From Lentzea xinjiangensis (lineage in GTDB: Bacteria; Actinomycetota; Actinomycetes; Mycobacteriales; Pseudonocardiaceae): 64,000 bases of DNA. Position numbers and translations under genes: made by a program. The stretch lies in the NCBI RefSeq assembly GCF_900110955.1, contig NZ_FOFR01000032.1:1-64000 (forward strand), in the 5' to 3' direction. The notes under the pieces were generated by a model that was not told where the DNA came from, ran no database searches, and saw only the letters and a program-made list of their open reading frames with translations. This document shows positions 35,987-45,481 of the stretch, one piece after another. How positions within the stretch are numbered: position 1 is the first letter of the stretch; each line of letters opens with the position of its first letter.

Positions 35987-36967
35987 TCAGCCCAGCGCGG
36001 CGCGCAGCTCCGCCCAGGCGGCGCTCACCTCGTCCGCGGTCCACCCCAGCGCGGGCTCCGCGACCGTGACCTCGGTCTTGGCCAGCGGGCCGTCCTGCCA
36101 GAACGAGCCGAGGAACTCCCCGCTCAGCTCGGTCAGCCGCGCCGGGTCGCCGGGCAGGTGCAGCGCGAACTGGTGGGTGTGCGGCTCCGGCAGGTCCATC
36201 GCGGCGGCGACCACCTTGGCGTGCTCGACGTAGGTGCCCAGCCGGGGCAGCACGGTGTCCAGGCCGTGCAGCGCGGACAGCGCCGCGGGCCACTGCTGGA
36301 ACAGCATGCCGCCGTACCGGTGCCGCCAGACCCGGGCCTGCTCGACGAAGTCCTCGCTGCCGGCGAGCGCCGCGCCGGAGATGCCCTCCAGCGACTTGTA
36401 GAACGAGACGTACACCGAGTCGAACAGCCCGGCGATCTCGGCCAGCGGTTTGCCCAGGCCCACCGTGCTCTCCCACAGCCGCGCGCCGTCGAGGTGCACG
36501 ACCGCGTCCCGCTCACGCGCCAGGTCGACCACGGCCGTGAGCTCGTCCCACGTCGGCAGGACGAACCCCGCCTCCCGGTCCGGCACCTCCACCAGCAGCG
36601 TCCCGAACGGCTCCGGGCAGGTGCCCACCTCGTCGTCGCGCACCTTGACCGGACGCAGGCCGGACAGCACGGTCAGCGCGTCGTCCTCGTGGTGCAGCGG
36701 GTGCGCCCGCGGGTGCATCGCCACGATCGGGTTGTGCGTGCGGTCGGCCCAGCACCTCAGCGCGATCTGCTGCGCCATCGTCCCCGTCGGCACGAACAAC
36801 GCGGCCTCGGTGCCCAGCAGCCGCGCCACGCGGTTCTCCAGCACGGCCACCGGACCGCCGTCGCCGTAGCGGTCGGGGTCGACGTCCGGCACGGGGCCGA
36901 GCATCTCCAGCAGCGACTTCTTGCGGACTCCGGAAAGCTGGCGGTTCATCACCACCGCATCAAACAC
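35987..36967 (-). CDS. Threonine aldolase/beta-eliminating lyase family protein
   Basis: 326 residues from GTG 36967; ATG 36949 (MNRQLSGV) is an alternative start. PLP fold type [49 protein letters not shown] (Asp binding the pyridinium nitrogen) and [14 protein letters not shown] with the Schiff-base Lys. Cleaves threonine-type beta-hydroxy amino acids to glycine and aldehyde in known members. Lies just upstream of the riboswitch; the operon promoter must be near its 3' end. Confidence 0.86.
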   Translation of the reverse strand: MFDAVVMNRQLSGVRKKSLLEMLGPVPDVDPDRYGDGGPVAVLENRVARLLGTEAALFVPTGTMAQQIALRCWADRTHNPIVAMHPRAHPLHHEDDALTVLSGLRPVKVRDDEVGTCPEPFGTLLVEVPDREAGFVLPTWDELTAVVDLARERDAVVHLDGARLWESTVGLGKPLAEIAGLFDSVYVSFYKSLEGISGAALAGSEDFVEQARVWRHRYGGMLFQQWPAALSALHGLDTVLPRLGTYVEHAKVVAAAMDLPEPHTHQFALHLPGDPARLTELSGEFLGSFWQDGPLAKTEVTVAEPALGWTADEVSAAWAELRAALG

Positions 36968-37006
36968 CGGCCGCGAGCGCCCCGGTGGACGAAATGGCGG
37001 ACCGGC

Positions 37007-38092
37007 TCACCGCGCGACCCCGACGGACCGGGGCGCGCGGAACGACAGCAGGGTCAGCCACTCCGGTGGCGGGCCCACGAGGTGCAGCGAGGGCTCGTGC
37101 TCGGCCACGGTCCGCAGCGTCACGGCGGCCTCCAGCCGGGCCAGCCCCGCGCCGAGGCAGAAGTGCCGGCCGTACCCGAACGCGAGGTGCCGCGGGTCAC
37201 TTTCCTCGCCGCTCAACAACAACACGAGCTCGGCACCCGCGGGAACGCGCACACCGGACAGCACCACCTCGCGAGCGGTCAGCCGTCGCCACGTCACCAC
37301 GGGCGTCTCGGTCCGCAGCGCGTCCTCCACGAACGACTCCGCCACACCGGGTTCGCCGAGCCGCGCCCACAGCGGGCGGTCCCGCAACGCCCGGCGCAGA
37401 GCCGCGGACAGCAACTGGGTCGTCGTCTCCTGCCCCGCGATCAGCAGGAAGTAGCACAGGCCGGCGGCGTCCTGCGCGGACACACCGGCGTCGGCGAGCG
37501 CGCAGAACAGCTCGCCGTCCCGCGCGTGGTAGCGCTTGACCAGCCATTGGTGGAAGTCGCCGACGTCGTCGACCAGCTCGAGCTGGCGCTCGCGGGAGAT
37601 GTCGCCCCAGAAGAACTCGAGCGAGCCGGAGCTCCAGCGCTTCAGCGTCGGGATGTCGACGTTCTCCAGGCCGAGCAGCTCCACCAGCACGACGGCCGGC
37701 AGGTCCCACGCCAGGCCGCTGACGAGATCGCCCCGGCTGAGATCCATGCCACCGAGGCGTTCCACCGCGAGCTCCCGGATGCGAGGCTCCGCGGCGGCGA
37801 CACGCGCCGGCGTGAAGAACGACGCCACCAGTCGCCGCAGACCGGCGTGCGACGCGGAACCGTTGTTCGCGAGGGTCGGCGGCAGCGAGAAGCGGGCCCT
37901 CACCAGGGCGCGCAGCGCGGCGGGTGCGACCGGGGTGACCGCGGTCAGCGCGTTGTCGGGCAGGTACGTGACCGGGTCGGCCAGCACGGCGCGCACGTCG
38001 TCGTAGGCCGACACCACCCAGCGGCCGCCGACGAACTGCACCGGTGAGGTGAGCTCGGCGCGCGTGAAGGTGAACAGGTCCACGAGCGGCAC
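37007..38092 (-). CDS. Cytochrome P450, shortened before the heme loop
   Basis: 361 residues from GTG 38092. I-helix oxygen-binding LLIAGQETTTQLL, K-helix ExxR in EDALRTETPV, and heme loop FGYGRHFCLGAGLARLEA with the Cys ligand near residue 312. Between the beta strand AELVLLL and the heme loop only SGEESDPRHLA remains; most bacterial P450s have about 16 more residues there (the RDP...FPDPDRF segment). Soluble, no membrane anchor. It might be impaired or a divergent P450. Divergent from bioF. Confidence 0.9.
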   Translation of the reverse strand: MPLVDLFTFTRAELTSPVQFVGGRWVVSAYDDVRAVLADPVTYLPDNALTAVTPVAPAALRALVRARFSLPPTLANNGSASHAGLRRLVASFFTPARVAAAEPRIRELAVERLGGMDLSRGDLVSGLAWDLPAVVLVELLGLENVDIPTLKRWSSGSLEFFWGDISRERQLELVDDVGDFHQWLVKRYHARDGELFCALADAGVSAQDAAGLCYFLLIAGQETTTQLLSAALRRALRDRPLWARLGEPGVAESFVEDALRTETPVVTWRRLTAREVVLSGVRVPAGAELVLLLSGEESDPRHLAFGYGRHFCLGAGLARLEAAVTLRTVAEHEPSLHLVGPPPEWLTLLSFRAPRSVGVAR

Positions 38093-38120
38093 GCTAGTCG
38101 GCGGATGGGAGACTCACGCG

Positions 38121-39320
38121 GTGACCGTGAGCACAACTGAGGCGATTTCCAGTGGTGGTGAGTCGACGTTCGACTGGATCGACGTCCGCTCGCAAGCGCG
38201 CGCCAAGGCGGGGCTGACCCGGCGGCTGCGGCCGCGCACGGCGGACTCGACGGACCTCGACCTCGCGAGCAACGACTACCTGGGGCTCGCCAAGGACAAG
38301 CGCGTCGCGGGCGCCGCGGCCGCCGCCACGCTCAAGTGGGGCGCGGGCTCCACGGGGTCGCGGCTGGTCACGGGATCGACGGAGCTGCACGCGGAGCTGG
38401 AGTTCGAGCTCGCGAACTTCTGCGGCGCGCAGTCGGCGCTGGTGTTCAGCAGCGGCTACGCCGCGAACCTCGGCGCGGTCACGGCGCTCACCGGTCCGGG
38501 CACGGCGATCGTGGCCGACCAGCACATCCACGCCTCGCTGATCGACGGCACGCGGCTGTCCAAGGCCGACGTCGTCGTCGCCGGCCACTGCGACGTCCGG
38601 CAGGTCCGGCACGCGCTGGAGACCCGCGGCAAACGGCGCGCGATCGTGGTCACCGACTCGGTCTTCAGCGTCGACGGCGACATCGCCCCGTTGGCCGAGC
38701 TGCACGAGGCCTGCCGCGCGACCGGGGCCGCGCTGGTCGTCGACGACGCGCACGGTCTCGGTGTCGTCGGTCCCGGCGGCCGCGGAGCCGTGGCCGAGGC
38801 GGGCATCGTCAGGGCGCCGGACGTGATCACCACGCTGACGCTGAGCAAGTCGCTCGGCGCGCAGGGCGGCGCGGTGCTCGGCCCCAGCCGGGTGATCAAG
38901 CACCTGGTCGACACCGCGCGGACGTTCATCTTCGACACCGGTCTCGCGCCGAGCAGCGCGGCGGCGGCCCTCGCGGCGATCAAGATCCTGCGCGAGGAGC
39001 CGGACCGCCCCGAGCGCGCGCTGACGGTCGCGCACGACCTGAGCAACCGCCTGGCGGAAGCCGGTTTCGACGTCAGCACGCCGGCCTCGGCCGTGGTCAG
39101 CGTGCGGGCGCCGTCGCCGGAGCAGGCGTTCCAGTGGGCCGAGAACTGCCGCGCGAACGGCGTCGTCGTCGGCTGCTTCCGGCCGCCGTCGGTGCCGGAC
39201 CAGATCAGCAGGCTGCGGCTCACCGCGCGCGCCGACCTGACCGAGGCCGACATCGCGCGCGCGGTGCGCGTGATCAGGGAATGCGCCGCATCCGCAGGTG
39301 TGGGATCCCGTCCTCGATGA
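38121..39320 (+). CDS. bioF: 8-amino-7-oxononanoate synthase (BioF-type)
   Basis: 399 residues from GTG 38121 (GTG 38127 also in frame). Alpha-oxoamine synthase family: LDLASNDYLGLAKDKRV, GAGSTGSRLVTGSTELH, VVDDAHGLGVVGPGGRG and the PLP lysine in TLTLSKSLGAQGG. BioF condenses pimeloyl-ACP with alanine; the close relative 2-amino-3-ketobutyrate CoA ligase is less likely because of the overall pattern. No other biotin genes are in the window. Its 3' end overlaps the convergent GNAT gene by 47 bases. Confidence 0.85.
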   Translation: MTVSTTEAISSGGESTFDWIDVRSQARAKAGLTRRLRPRTADSTDLDLASNDYLGLAKDKRVAGAAAAATLKWGAGSTGSRLVTGSTELHAELEFELANFCGAQSALVFSSGYAANLGAVTALTGPGTAIVADQHIHASLIDGTRLSKADVVVAGHCDVRQVRHALETRGKRRAIVVTDSVFSVDGDIAPLAELHEACRATGAALVVDDAHGLGVVGPGGRGAVAEAGIVRAPDVITTLTLSKSLGAQGGAVLGPSRVIKHLVDTARTFIFDTGLAPSSAAAALAAIKILREEPDRPERALTVAHDLSNRLAEAGFDVSTPASAVVSVRAPSPEQAFQWAENCRANGVVVGCFRPPSVPDQISRLRLTARADLTEADIARAVRVIRECAASAGVGSRPR

Positions 39321-39732
39321 ACTCCGCGCCTTCGGGCACGAAGCCGAACGACGCGTAGAAGTCGGCGACATACGTCTGTGCGTCGAGCACGCACGGCGTA
39401 TCACCGACGTCCGCCAGAGCCGCCTCCATCAACCGGCGGCTGAAGCCGCGGCCGCGCGCCATGCGCGCCGTGACGACCCGTCCGATCCGGAACGTGCCGT
39501 CGGGCTCTTCGAGCAGCCGCAGGTAGGCGAGCGGGTCGTGGGAGCCTTCGGCTTCCAGCCAGAAGTGCCGCGTTCCCCGTTCGAGATCGCGGCCGTCCAC
39601 GTCGCAGTAGACGCTGTTCTGCTCGACGACGAACACGTCCTGGCGCAGCCGCAGGATGGCGTAGAGCTGCTCGAGGCTCAGGTCGAGGCCCCACTGCCGG
39701 CGCAGGGTGGCGGGAATCGGTGTGGTTCGCAC
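39274..39732 (-). CDS. ElaA-like GNAT acetyltransferase
   Basis: 152 residues from GTG 39732. LEQLYAILRLRQDVFVVEQNSVYCDVDGRDL is the ElaA signature; acetyl-CoA loop RMARGRGFSRRLMEAAL and C-terminal ADFYASFGFVPEGAEFIEDGIPH. Substrate unknown. Convergent overlap with bioF. Confidence 0.88.
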   Translation of the reverse strand: MRTTPIPATLRRQWGLDLSLEQLYAILRLRQDVFVVEQNSVYCDVDGRDLERGTRHFWLEAEGSHDPLAYLRLLEEPDGTFRIGRVVTARMARGRGFSRRLMEAALADVGDTPCVLDAQTYVADFYASFGFVPEGAEFIEDGIPHLRMRRIP

Positions 39733-39796
39733 CGCACCTTGGATATCAGAAGCCCGCGGATATCAGAAACCCGGAGACCTCGCCGACGCGGAACCG

Positions 39797-40531
39797 TCAG
39801 ATGCCCAGCGCCGACCGGTGGTGGGCCAGCCGGGTGTAGACGCCGGGTTCGTCGGGGCGCGCGCAACCGCGGCCGAACGAGACGACGCCCGCGAGCCTGC
39901 CGCGCACGACGAGCGGCCCGCCGGAGTCGCCCACGCACGCGTCCCGGCCACCGCGCCCGGCGCACAGCATCGCGTCCGGCCGGAAGTCCGGCTCCTTCAG
40001 CGCGCACTCCTCGTCGGACAGGATCGGCACCGTCGTCTTGCGCAGCGCCAAGGCGGGCGGCGAGTTCTCCGCCGTGCGGCCCCAGCCGAGCACCACGCCG
40101 TCGGGACCCGTCTCACCGAGCGCGATCGTCCGGTAGGGCAGCGCCTGGCCCAGGGTCAGCACCGCCACGTCGTCGCCCCGGGTGACCTCGCGGTACTCCG
40201 GGTGCCGCCACACGCTCGCGACGACGGCCTCGACGCCCTCGTCCTTCACCCGCAGGTCCGTGCGACCCGCGACGACGCGCAGGTGCTCGGCCTGGCGCTG
40301 GTCCTTGCCGATGACGCCCTTCGTCGTGACGCAGTGCGCGGCGGTGATGACCTTGTCCGCGGCGACGAGCGCGCCACCGCAGATCAGCTGGCCGTCCGTG
40401 GTGGTGATCGCCACAACCCAGGGGGTGTCCGCCACCCGCGCGGGAGTCCCACCGACGATCGCGCCGGCCGTCGGTGCGCCGCTGACCAGCGCGATCACCG
40501 CCAGCAGCACGGCAAACCGCTTACCCCTCAC
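39797..40531 (-). CDS. Secreted trypsin-like serine protease (S1), second copy
   Basis: 244 residues from GTG 40531. Signal peptide MRGKRFAVLLAVIALVSG..., mature start IVGGTPARV with almost no propeptide. Triad: His in VITAAHCVTT, Asp in GDDVAVLTL, Ser in CVGDSGGPLVVRG; RDACVGDSGG keeps the trypsin-type specificity Asp. The N-terminal strand reads ADTPWVVAI, where S1 proteases generally have xPWVV, so the match to the DTPWA peptide is not meaningful by itself. Confidence 0.92.
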   Translation of the reverse strand: MRGKRFAVLLAVIALVSGAPTAGAIVGGTPARVADTPWVVAITTTDGQLICGGALVAADKVITAAHCVTTKGVIGKDQRQAEHLRVVAGRTDLRVKDEGVEAVVASVWRHPEYREVTRGDDVAVLTLGQALPYRTIALGETGPDGVVLGWGRTAENSPPALALRKTTVPILSDEECALKEPDFRPDAMLCAGRGGRDACVGDSGGPLVVRGRLAGVVSFGRGCARPDEPGVYTRLAHHRSALGI

Positions 40532-40680
40532 GGACCACTCCCCGTTGCGCCAGGTGGACGATTGGTCACCAACGGTAGCGACCGCGCTAGGATGACGTCA
40601 AAACCGAAGAATCTCGTGTTAACGTCTCTTGTGGCCGCAGATTTTACGGTCAGTGGCGCAGATCACGGGGGTTATGTACG

Positions 40681-41289
40681 GTGCTGTTCGACTTCGGCCA
40701 GGTCCCGGCCTTCCTCATCGCGTGCGCGGTCGTCATCGTGACCCCCGGTGTTGACGCGTTCCTGTTGCTGCGCACGTCGTTGCGCTCCGGCACCCGCGCG
40801 GGACTGCTCGCGCTGGCGGGCATCCACTCGGCCGCCGCCGTCCAGGTGGCGCTGGTGATCTCCGGCCTGGGCGTGGTGCTGGCGCAGTACCCGGTGGTGC
40901 TCGCGGCGTTGCGCTGGATCGGCGCCGGTTACCTGCTCTACCTGGCGGTTTCCATCACGCGCGGGCTGCTGCTGCGCTCCGGTGAGCAACCGGAGGAGAC
41001 CATGAGCAACCGGCCGTTCCGGCAGGGCTTCCTGACCAACATCACCAACCCGAAGATGATCCTGTTCTCGCTCGCGTTCCTGCCGCAATTCATCGGATCG
41101 GGTGAACCGGCACCGCAGCTCGCGATGCTGGCCGTGCTGTTCCTCGGCCTCGCGGCGATCTGGGAGCTGATGATCGTGCTGGCGGCGTCACGCGTGGCCG
41201 GCCGGCTCCGGCGGCCGGGGGTGACGACCGCGCTGGACGCGGTGTGCGCGGCCGTTTTCCTGACCATGTCCGTCGGCCTGGTGCTCTGA
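40681..41289 (+). CDS. LysE family amino-acid exporter
   Basis: 202 residues from GTG 40681. Six hydrophobic segments and the family signature VTPGVDAFLLLRTSLRSGTRAGLLALAGI near the start, FLTNITNPKMILFSLAFLPQFI in the middle. RhtB/LysE-type exporters move amino acids or homoserine lactones out of the cell. Divergent from the S1 protease across about 150 bases, which contain AT-rich sequence suitable for promoters. Confidence 0.92.
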   Translation: MLFDFGQVPAFLIACAVVIVTPGVDAFLLLRTSLRSGTRAGLLALAGIHSAAAVQVALVISGLGVVLAQYPVVLAALRWIGAGYLLYLAVSITRGLLLRSGEQPEETMSNRPFRQGFLTNITNPKMILFSLAFLPQFIGSGEPAPQLAMLAVLFLGLAAIWELMIVLAASRVAGRLRRPGVTTALDAVCAAVFLTMSVGLVL

Positions 41290-41304
41290 GGCACACTCGA
41301 TCTC

Positions 41305-43524
41305 GTGGCGGATCGACTGCGGGCTCTGCGCGACGCGCTGGCCGCACGTCCCGGCGAACCGGTGCCGTTCGACGCGCTGATCGCCGAGGTGTGGCCGGAC
41401 GGACCGCCGATGCACCCGCGCGCGGCGCTGCGCACCCTGGTCAGCAGGCTGCGCGGCACCGAGCAGGTGGTCACCGAACCGGCCGGCTACCGGCTCGTCC
41501 CCCGCCCGCCCGCGCCGTGCCAGCTCCCCGCCGACCTGCCGGACTTCGTGGGCAGGAGGGAGGAGATCGCGAGGCTCGAGCTGATCGACGCGCCGGTGCG
41601 GGCGATCACCGGGCTGCCCGGCGTCGGCAAGACGGTGCTCGCGGTCCGCGAGGCGCACCGGCTGCGCGAGCGGTTCCCTGACGGCCAGCTCTACGTGAAC
41701 CTGCGCGGCTTCTCCACCGGGCCGCCGATGACGGCGGAGCAGGCGCTGGCGCGGTTCGTGAAGGCGCTCGGCGGCGGCCCGGACGACGACTACCGCGAGC
41801 TGCTGCGCCACCGGCGGGTGCTCGTGGTGCTCGACAACGCGACCGCCGGGGTGGTCGCGCCGCTGCTGCCGGCCACGCCCGGCTGTGCCGCGCTGGTCAC
41901 GAGCCGCCAGGACCTGCCGCAGTTCGCGCAGGTCCGGCTGGGCGTGCTGACCGACCAGGAGGCGCGGGAGCTGCTCAAGGGCATGCGCGTCGACGGCGAC
42001 ACCGGTGAGCTGGTCGAGCTGTGCGGCCGGCTGCCGCTCGCGCTGCGGATCGCCGGGGCGAACCTCGCCGGGCGCCACTTGCAGGACTACGTCGAGGAGC
42101 TGCGGGAGCACCGGCTGGACGCGTTGGAGATCGAGGGCGACACCACGGCCGTGCGGGCCACGTTCGACCTCTCGTACCGCGAGCTGTCACCACGGGCGCG
42201 GCGCACGTTCGACTTCCTCGGCGCCGTCCCCGGCCAGGACATCCCGCGCGGCCTGGCCGGTCCCGCCGCCGACGAGCTGGTCGCGGCGAACCTCGTGCAG
42301 CGCAACGACGACCGCTACCAGCTCCACGACCTCCTGCGGCTCTACGCGCACCGGCGAGCGACGGCGGACGACCGGCGAGCGGTGTTCGACTGGTACCTCA
42401 GGCACGCGGACGGCGCCGAGGCGCAGCTCAAAGCCGGCTTCACCCGGCTGCTGCCGCCCGTGCCGGACCCCGTCGCGTTCACCGGCCACGACGAGGCGGT
42501 GGCGTGGTTCGAGGCGGAGCGGCCCAACCTCGTCGCCCTCGCCGAGGACCGGCCGGACGCGGCACTGGTCGCGGCGCTGCGGACCTACCTGCTGCTCACC
42601 GGCCAGTACGCCGACCTGCGCACGATCGCGCGTGCCGCGCTGGACCGCGGCGAGACCGGGCAGCGGGCGGCGGCGATGCGGGTGTGCCTCGCCTACCTCG
42701 ACTGGCGCTTCGGCGAGCACCGCACGGCGATCGAGCACGGCGAACGGGCCATCGCCGAGTACCGCGCGGCCGGTGCGCGGCCGCAGGAGGCCAGCGCGCT
42801 GAACATCCTCGCCGGGATCTACCACGACGTCGGCGAGCTCGGGCCGGCGCGCGAGCACCTGGCCGCGGCGATCGAGATCTACGAGGCGGACGGGCTGCGG
42901 CCCCAGCTCGTCGGCGGGCTGGCCAACCTCGGGCTGGTCGAGCTGGAGCTCGGCAGGCTCTCCTCCGCCGAGGACGTGCTGCGCCGGTCCGTGCGGCTGG
43001 CCAGGGAGAGCGACGACTGGCAGCACCTCGCGAACGGGCTCAACAACCTCGGCGTGGTGCTCGCGGCCCGGCACCGGTACGCGGAGGGCGAGCAGGCGTT
43101 CCACGAGTCGCTGGACCTGGCGCGCGAGCACGGCCTCCGGCCCGTCGAGATGTCCGCGCGGGTCGAGTACGCGGAGCTGCTGCTCGCGGCCGGGAGGCCG
43201 CGGGAGGCGCGGGAGCAGGCGGGACGAGCGCTCGAACTGGCCGGGGGCGACGACCTGCTCACCGAGGTGGACGCCTGCCTGGTGCTCGCGGAGGTGAACC
43301 GGTCGGTCGCCGAGTACGACGAGGTGCTGCGCCGCGCGGTCGACGCCGAGTTCCGCATCATCGAGGTGCGCGCGCTCGCCGGCAAGGCCGCGCTGGTGCA
43401 GGACGAGGCGTTGTACGACAAGGCGATCGAACGAGCGGAGAGCGCGGGGCTCCGCTACCGCGCCGACCTCGTCCGGGAGCTCAAGCGGACGTCGGGGTCC
43501 CGTCCCCGGTCCGGCGCCTGGTGA
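41305..43524 (+). CDS. AfsR-like regulator without BTAD: winged helix, NB-ARC, TPR
   Basis: 739 residues from GTG 41305. A short OmpR-like winged helix (about 1-65; IAEVWPDGPP, ALRTLVSRLRG) is followed directly by NB-ARC (FVGRREEIARLE, P-loop GLPGVGKTVLA near residue 105, RVLVVLDNA, GRLPLALRIAGANLAGR) and a TPR array (about 450-720; ASALNILAGIYHDVGELGPAREHL and similar). The BTAD domain found in the two other SARP-type genes is missing. It probably regulates nearby transport or resistance genes, but no target is evident. 15 bases after lysE, so likely co-transcribed with it. Confidence 0.9.
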   Translation: MADRLRALRDALAARPGEPVPFDALIAEVWPDGPPMHPRAALRTLVSRLRGTEQVVTEPAGYRLVPRPPAPCQLPADLPDFVGRREEIARLELIDAPVRAITGLPGVGKTVLAVREAHRLRERFPDGQLYVNLRGFSTGPPMTAEQALARFVKALGGGPDDDYRELLRHRRVLVVLDNATAGVVAPLLPATPGCAALVTSRQDLPQFAQVRLGVLTDQEARELLKGMRVDGDTGELVELCGRLPLALRIAGANLAGRHLQDYVEELREHRLDALEIEGDTTAVRATFDLSYRELSPRARRTFDFLGAVPGQDIPRGLAGPAADELVAANLVQRNDDRYQLHDLLRLYAHRRATADDRRAVFDWYLRHADGAEAQLKAGFTRLLPPVPDPVAFTGHDEAVAWFEAERPNLVALAEDRPDAALVAALRTYLLLTGQYADLRTIARAALDRGETGQRAAAMRVCLAYLDWRFGEHRTAIEHGERAIAEYRAAGARPQEASALNILAGIYHDVGELGPAREHLAAAIEIYEADGLRPQLVGGLANLGLVELELGRLSSAEDVLRRSVRLARESDDWQHLANGLNNLGVVLAARHRYAEGEQAFHESLDLAREHGLRPVEMSARVEYAELLLAAGRPREAREQAGRALELAGGDDLLTEVDACLVLAEVNRSVAEYDEVLRRAVDAEFRIIEVRALAGKAALVQDEALYDKAIERAESAGLRYRADLVRELKRTSGSRPRSGAW

Positions 43525-43596
43525 GCGACCGGGACCCGGCGGCCGTCGGTGAGCGGCCGAGCCGCCCACCGACGACGGTGCTCGCGTGCGGCGGAG

Positions 43597-44373
43597 CTAC
43601 GGGTCGACGACTTCGGCCGGTGCCGGGTTCACCACCGGGTGCAGGTCCTTGGCGTAGCGGGAGACCCGGACGTACACGCCGGGCTTGCCCTTGCGCGCGC
43701 AGCCCTCGCCCCAGGACGTGACGCCGACGAGCTTGCCCCCGGCGACGATCGGGCCGCCCGAGTCGCCCTGGCACGTGTCGACCTTGCCGCCCTCGTAGCC
43801 CGCGCAGAACATGTCCGCCTTCACGAAGTGCGGGTAGGTCCGGACGCAGTAGTCGTCCGGCAGGACCGGCAGGGTGGCCTGCATGAGGAAGCGGGACGTC
43901 CTGCCGTTCTCGCTCGTGCGGCCCCAGCCGAGCGCGCGGAGCTGCGTGCCCGGCTCGTAGAGCGGCCCGTCGGCGGCTTCGGCGAAGGGCAGCGGCGAGT
44001 ACGGCAGCGCCTCGCCGAGCGTCAGGACCGCGAGGTCCTCTCCCTGGTCGGCGGCGATGAACTGCGGGTGCAGCCAGATGTCGACCGGCGTCGCCACGAT
44101 CCCGGACTCGCGGTCCAGCTTGTCCTCGCGGCCCGCGACGACTCGCAGGTTGCGGGGCGAGCGGCCTTGCACGCAGTGCGCCGCGGTGAGCACCTTCGCC
44201 GGCGCGACGAGGGTGCCGCCGCAGAACTGCGCGCCACGCGCGTCCGTGAGGTGCACGGCCCAGGGGTTCGCCGCGATCGACGCGCGCTCGCCGCCGACGA
44301 CCTGCACGTCGGCGGCGGCCACACCGGTCGGGACCAGCAGAGCGGAGAGAACAAGCACCAGGAGTCGTCTCAT
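43597..44373 (-). CDS. Secreted trypsin-like serine protease (S1), third copy
   Basis: 258 residues from ATG 44373. Signal peptide, mature start VVGGERASI. Triad: His in VLTAAHCVQG, Asp in GEDLAVLTL, Ser in CQGDSGGPIVAGG; VDTCQGDSGG indicates trypsin-type specificity. C-terminal tail HPVVNPAPAEVVDP extends past the usual end. Followed on the same strand by nothing; starts 15 bases downstream of the M48 protease stop, so it is likely expressed with it. Confidence 0.93.
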   Translation of the reverse strand: MRRLLVLVLSALLVPTGVAAADVQVVGGERASIAANPWAVHLTDARGAQFCGGTLVAPAKVLTAAHCVQGRSPRNLRVVAGREDKLDRESGIVATPVDIWLHPQFIAADQGEDLAVLTLGEALPYSPLPFAEAADGPLYEPGTQLRALGWGRTSENGRTSRFLMQATLPVLPDDYCVRTYPHFVKADMFCAGYEGGKVDTCQGDSGGPIVAGGKLVGVTSWGEGCARKGKPGVYVRVSRYAKDLHPVVNPAPAEVVDP

Positions 44374-44388
44374 GACTCCAGATGGTAG

Positions 44389-45411
44389 CTACTCCGCTGC
44401 GCCATTTGGAGCAACTTTGCTCCAGACCTTGCCCGCCGCGCCCATGACGGCCTCGCCGATGTCGTTGATGGTCTTGATCAGCGGGTCGGCGGAGTTGCCC
44501 ATGGACTCCTTGTACGACCGGGCGGCGGACTTCACGTCGTCGGTGAGGTTGTTCGCCGGCCTGTCGTCCTCGCGGCGCGCGTACGTGCCGGTCAGGATCT
44601 CGCGGTACTCCTCGCTCGCCGACCAGCGCTGCAGCTCGGCGGCGCGCACCACGACCAGCGGGTGCGAGCGCTCCTCGGTGTGCAGGAGCTTGAGGATGCT
44701 GTCGCGGATGTCCTCGACCTCCTCGTACTCCCTCGCCTGGGCGAGGAACTCGGCGATGTCGACCTGGCCGCCGAGGTCGCCCGCGAGCGCGACGTGCGCC
44801 CGCAGCGCGGCCTGCGGGTCCTGGCAGGCGAGCAGGCCGGCCCGGTCGCAGGACAGCTCGGTCTTGCGCTGCCACTCGCGCAACGCCGCGATGACCGCCC
44901 GCATGGCGAGCGCGCCCGCGGGCACCCACGCGAAGGACTGCTGGAGGCCGATGAGGCGGCGCAGCAGCGTGTTGTAGAGCGCGTGGCCCGACATCACGTG
45001 GCCCATCTCGTGGCCGATGACGAACCGCAGGCTCTCGTTGTCCAGCAGGTCGACCAGGCCGGTGGTCAGCACGATGAACGGCGTGTCGATGCCGCTCGTC
45101 CACGCCGCCTCGACCGGGTGCCGCTGCACGTAGAGCTCGGGCACCGGCTCGAGGTCGAACGCCGCGGCGACCTCGTTGCGGATGCGGTCGAGCTGCGGGT
45201 ACTGCTTCGGGCCGACCCGCACGGAGGACGCGAGCTGCAGCAGGCGCTCCCCCCGTTCGGAGAAGGCCGCGGCGACCGCCTTGAGGACCGGCGCCACGGC
45301 GGGCACCGCCCTCAGCACCGCGAGGGCGCCCCGGTCGGCTGGATGTTCGTAGGCGCGCGGGCTGATCCCCGGAAAGCGCACCCTCGACGACTGCTCGATG
45401 TCCCCCGTCAC
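44389..45411 (-). CDS. M48 family zinc metalloprotease
   Basis: 340 residues from GTG 45411. Zinc motif FVIGHEMGHVMSGHALYNTLL, third ligand region KTELSCDRAGLLACQDP. N-terminal half is soluble, with one moderately hydrophobic segment after the zinc motif (SFAWVPAGALAMRAVI). HtpX/Ste24-type peptidases cleave membrane or envelope proteins; this soluble branch is common in actinomycetes and its substrates are unknown. Divergent from the hydrolase gene (70 bases). Confidence 0.9.
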   Translation of the reverse strand: MTGDIEQSSRVRFPGISPRAYEHPADRGALAVLRAVPAVAPVLKAVAAAFSERGERLLQLASSVRVGPKQYPQLDRIRNEVAAAFDLEPVPELYVQRHPVEAAWTSGIDTPFIVLTTGLVDLLDNESLRFVIGHEMGHVMSGHALYNTLLRRLIGLQQSFAWVPAGALAMRAVIAALREWQRKTELSCDRAGLLACQDPQAALRAHVALAGDLGGQVDIAEFLAQAREYEEVEDIRDSILKLLHTEERSHPLVVVRAAELQRWSASEEYREILTGTYARREDDRPANNLTDDVKSAARSYKESMGNSADPLIKTINDIGEAVMGAAGKVWSKVAPNGAAE

Positions 45412-45481
45412 ACCACCCAGGTTAGACACGATCCGGACGAGCCTGCACGGAATCGGCACCGGATGGTTGCAAACTGGCGCG

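Noticed and set aside
39797-40531. DTPW occurs in the N-terminal strand of a secreted S1 protease, matching the peptide repeat
   Set aside because: S1 proteases generally have a xPWVV strand after IVGG; the other two copies here read YPWVV and NPWAV. Coincidence.
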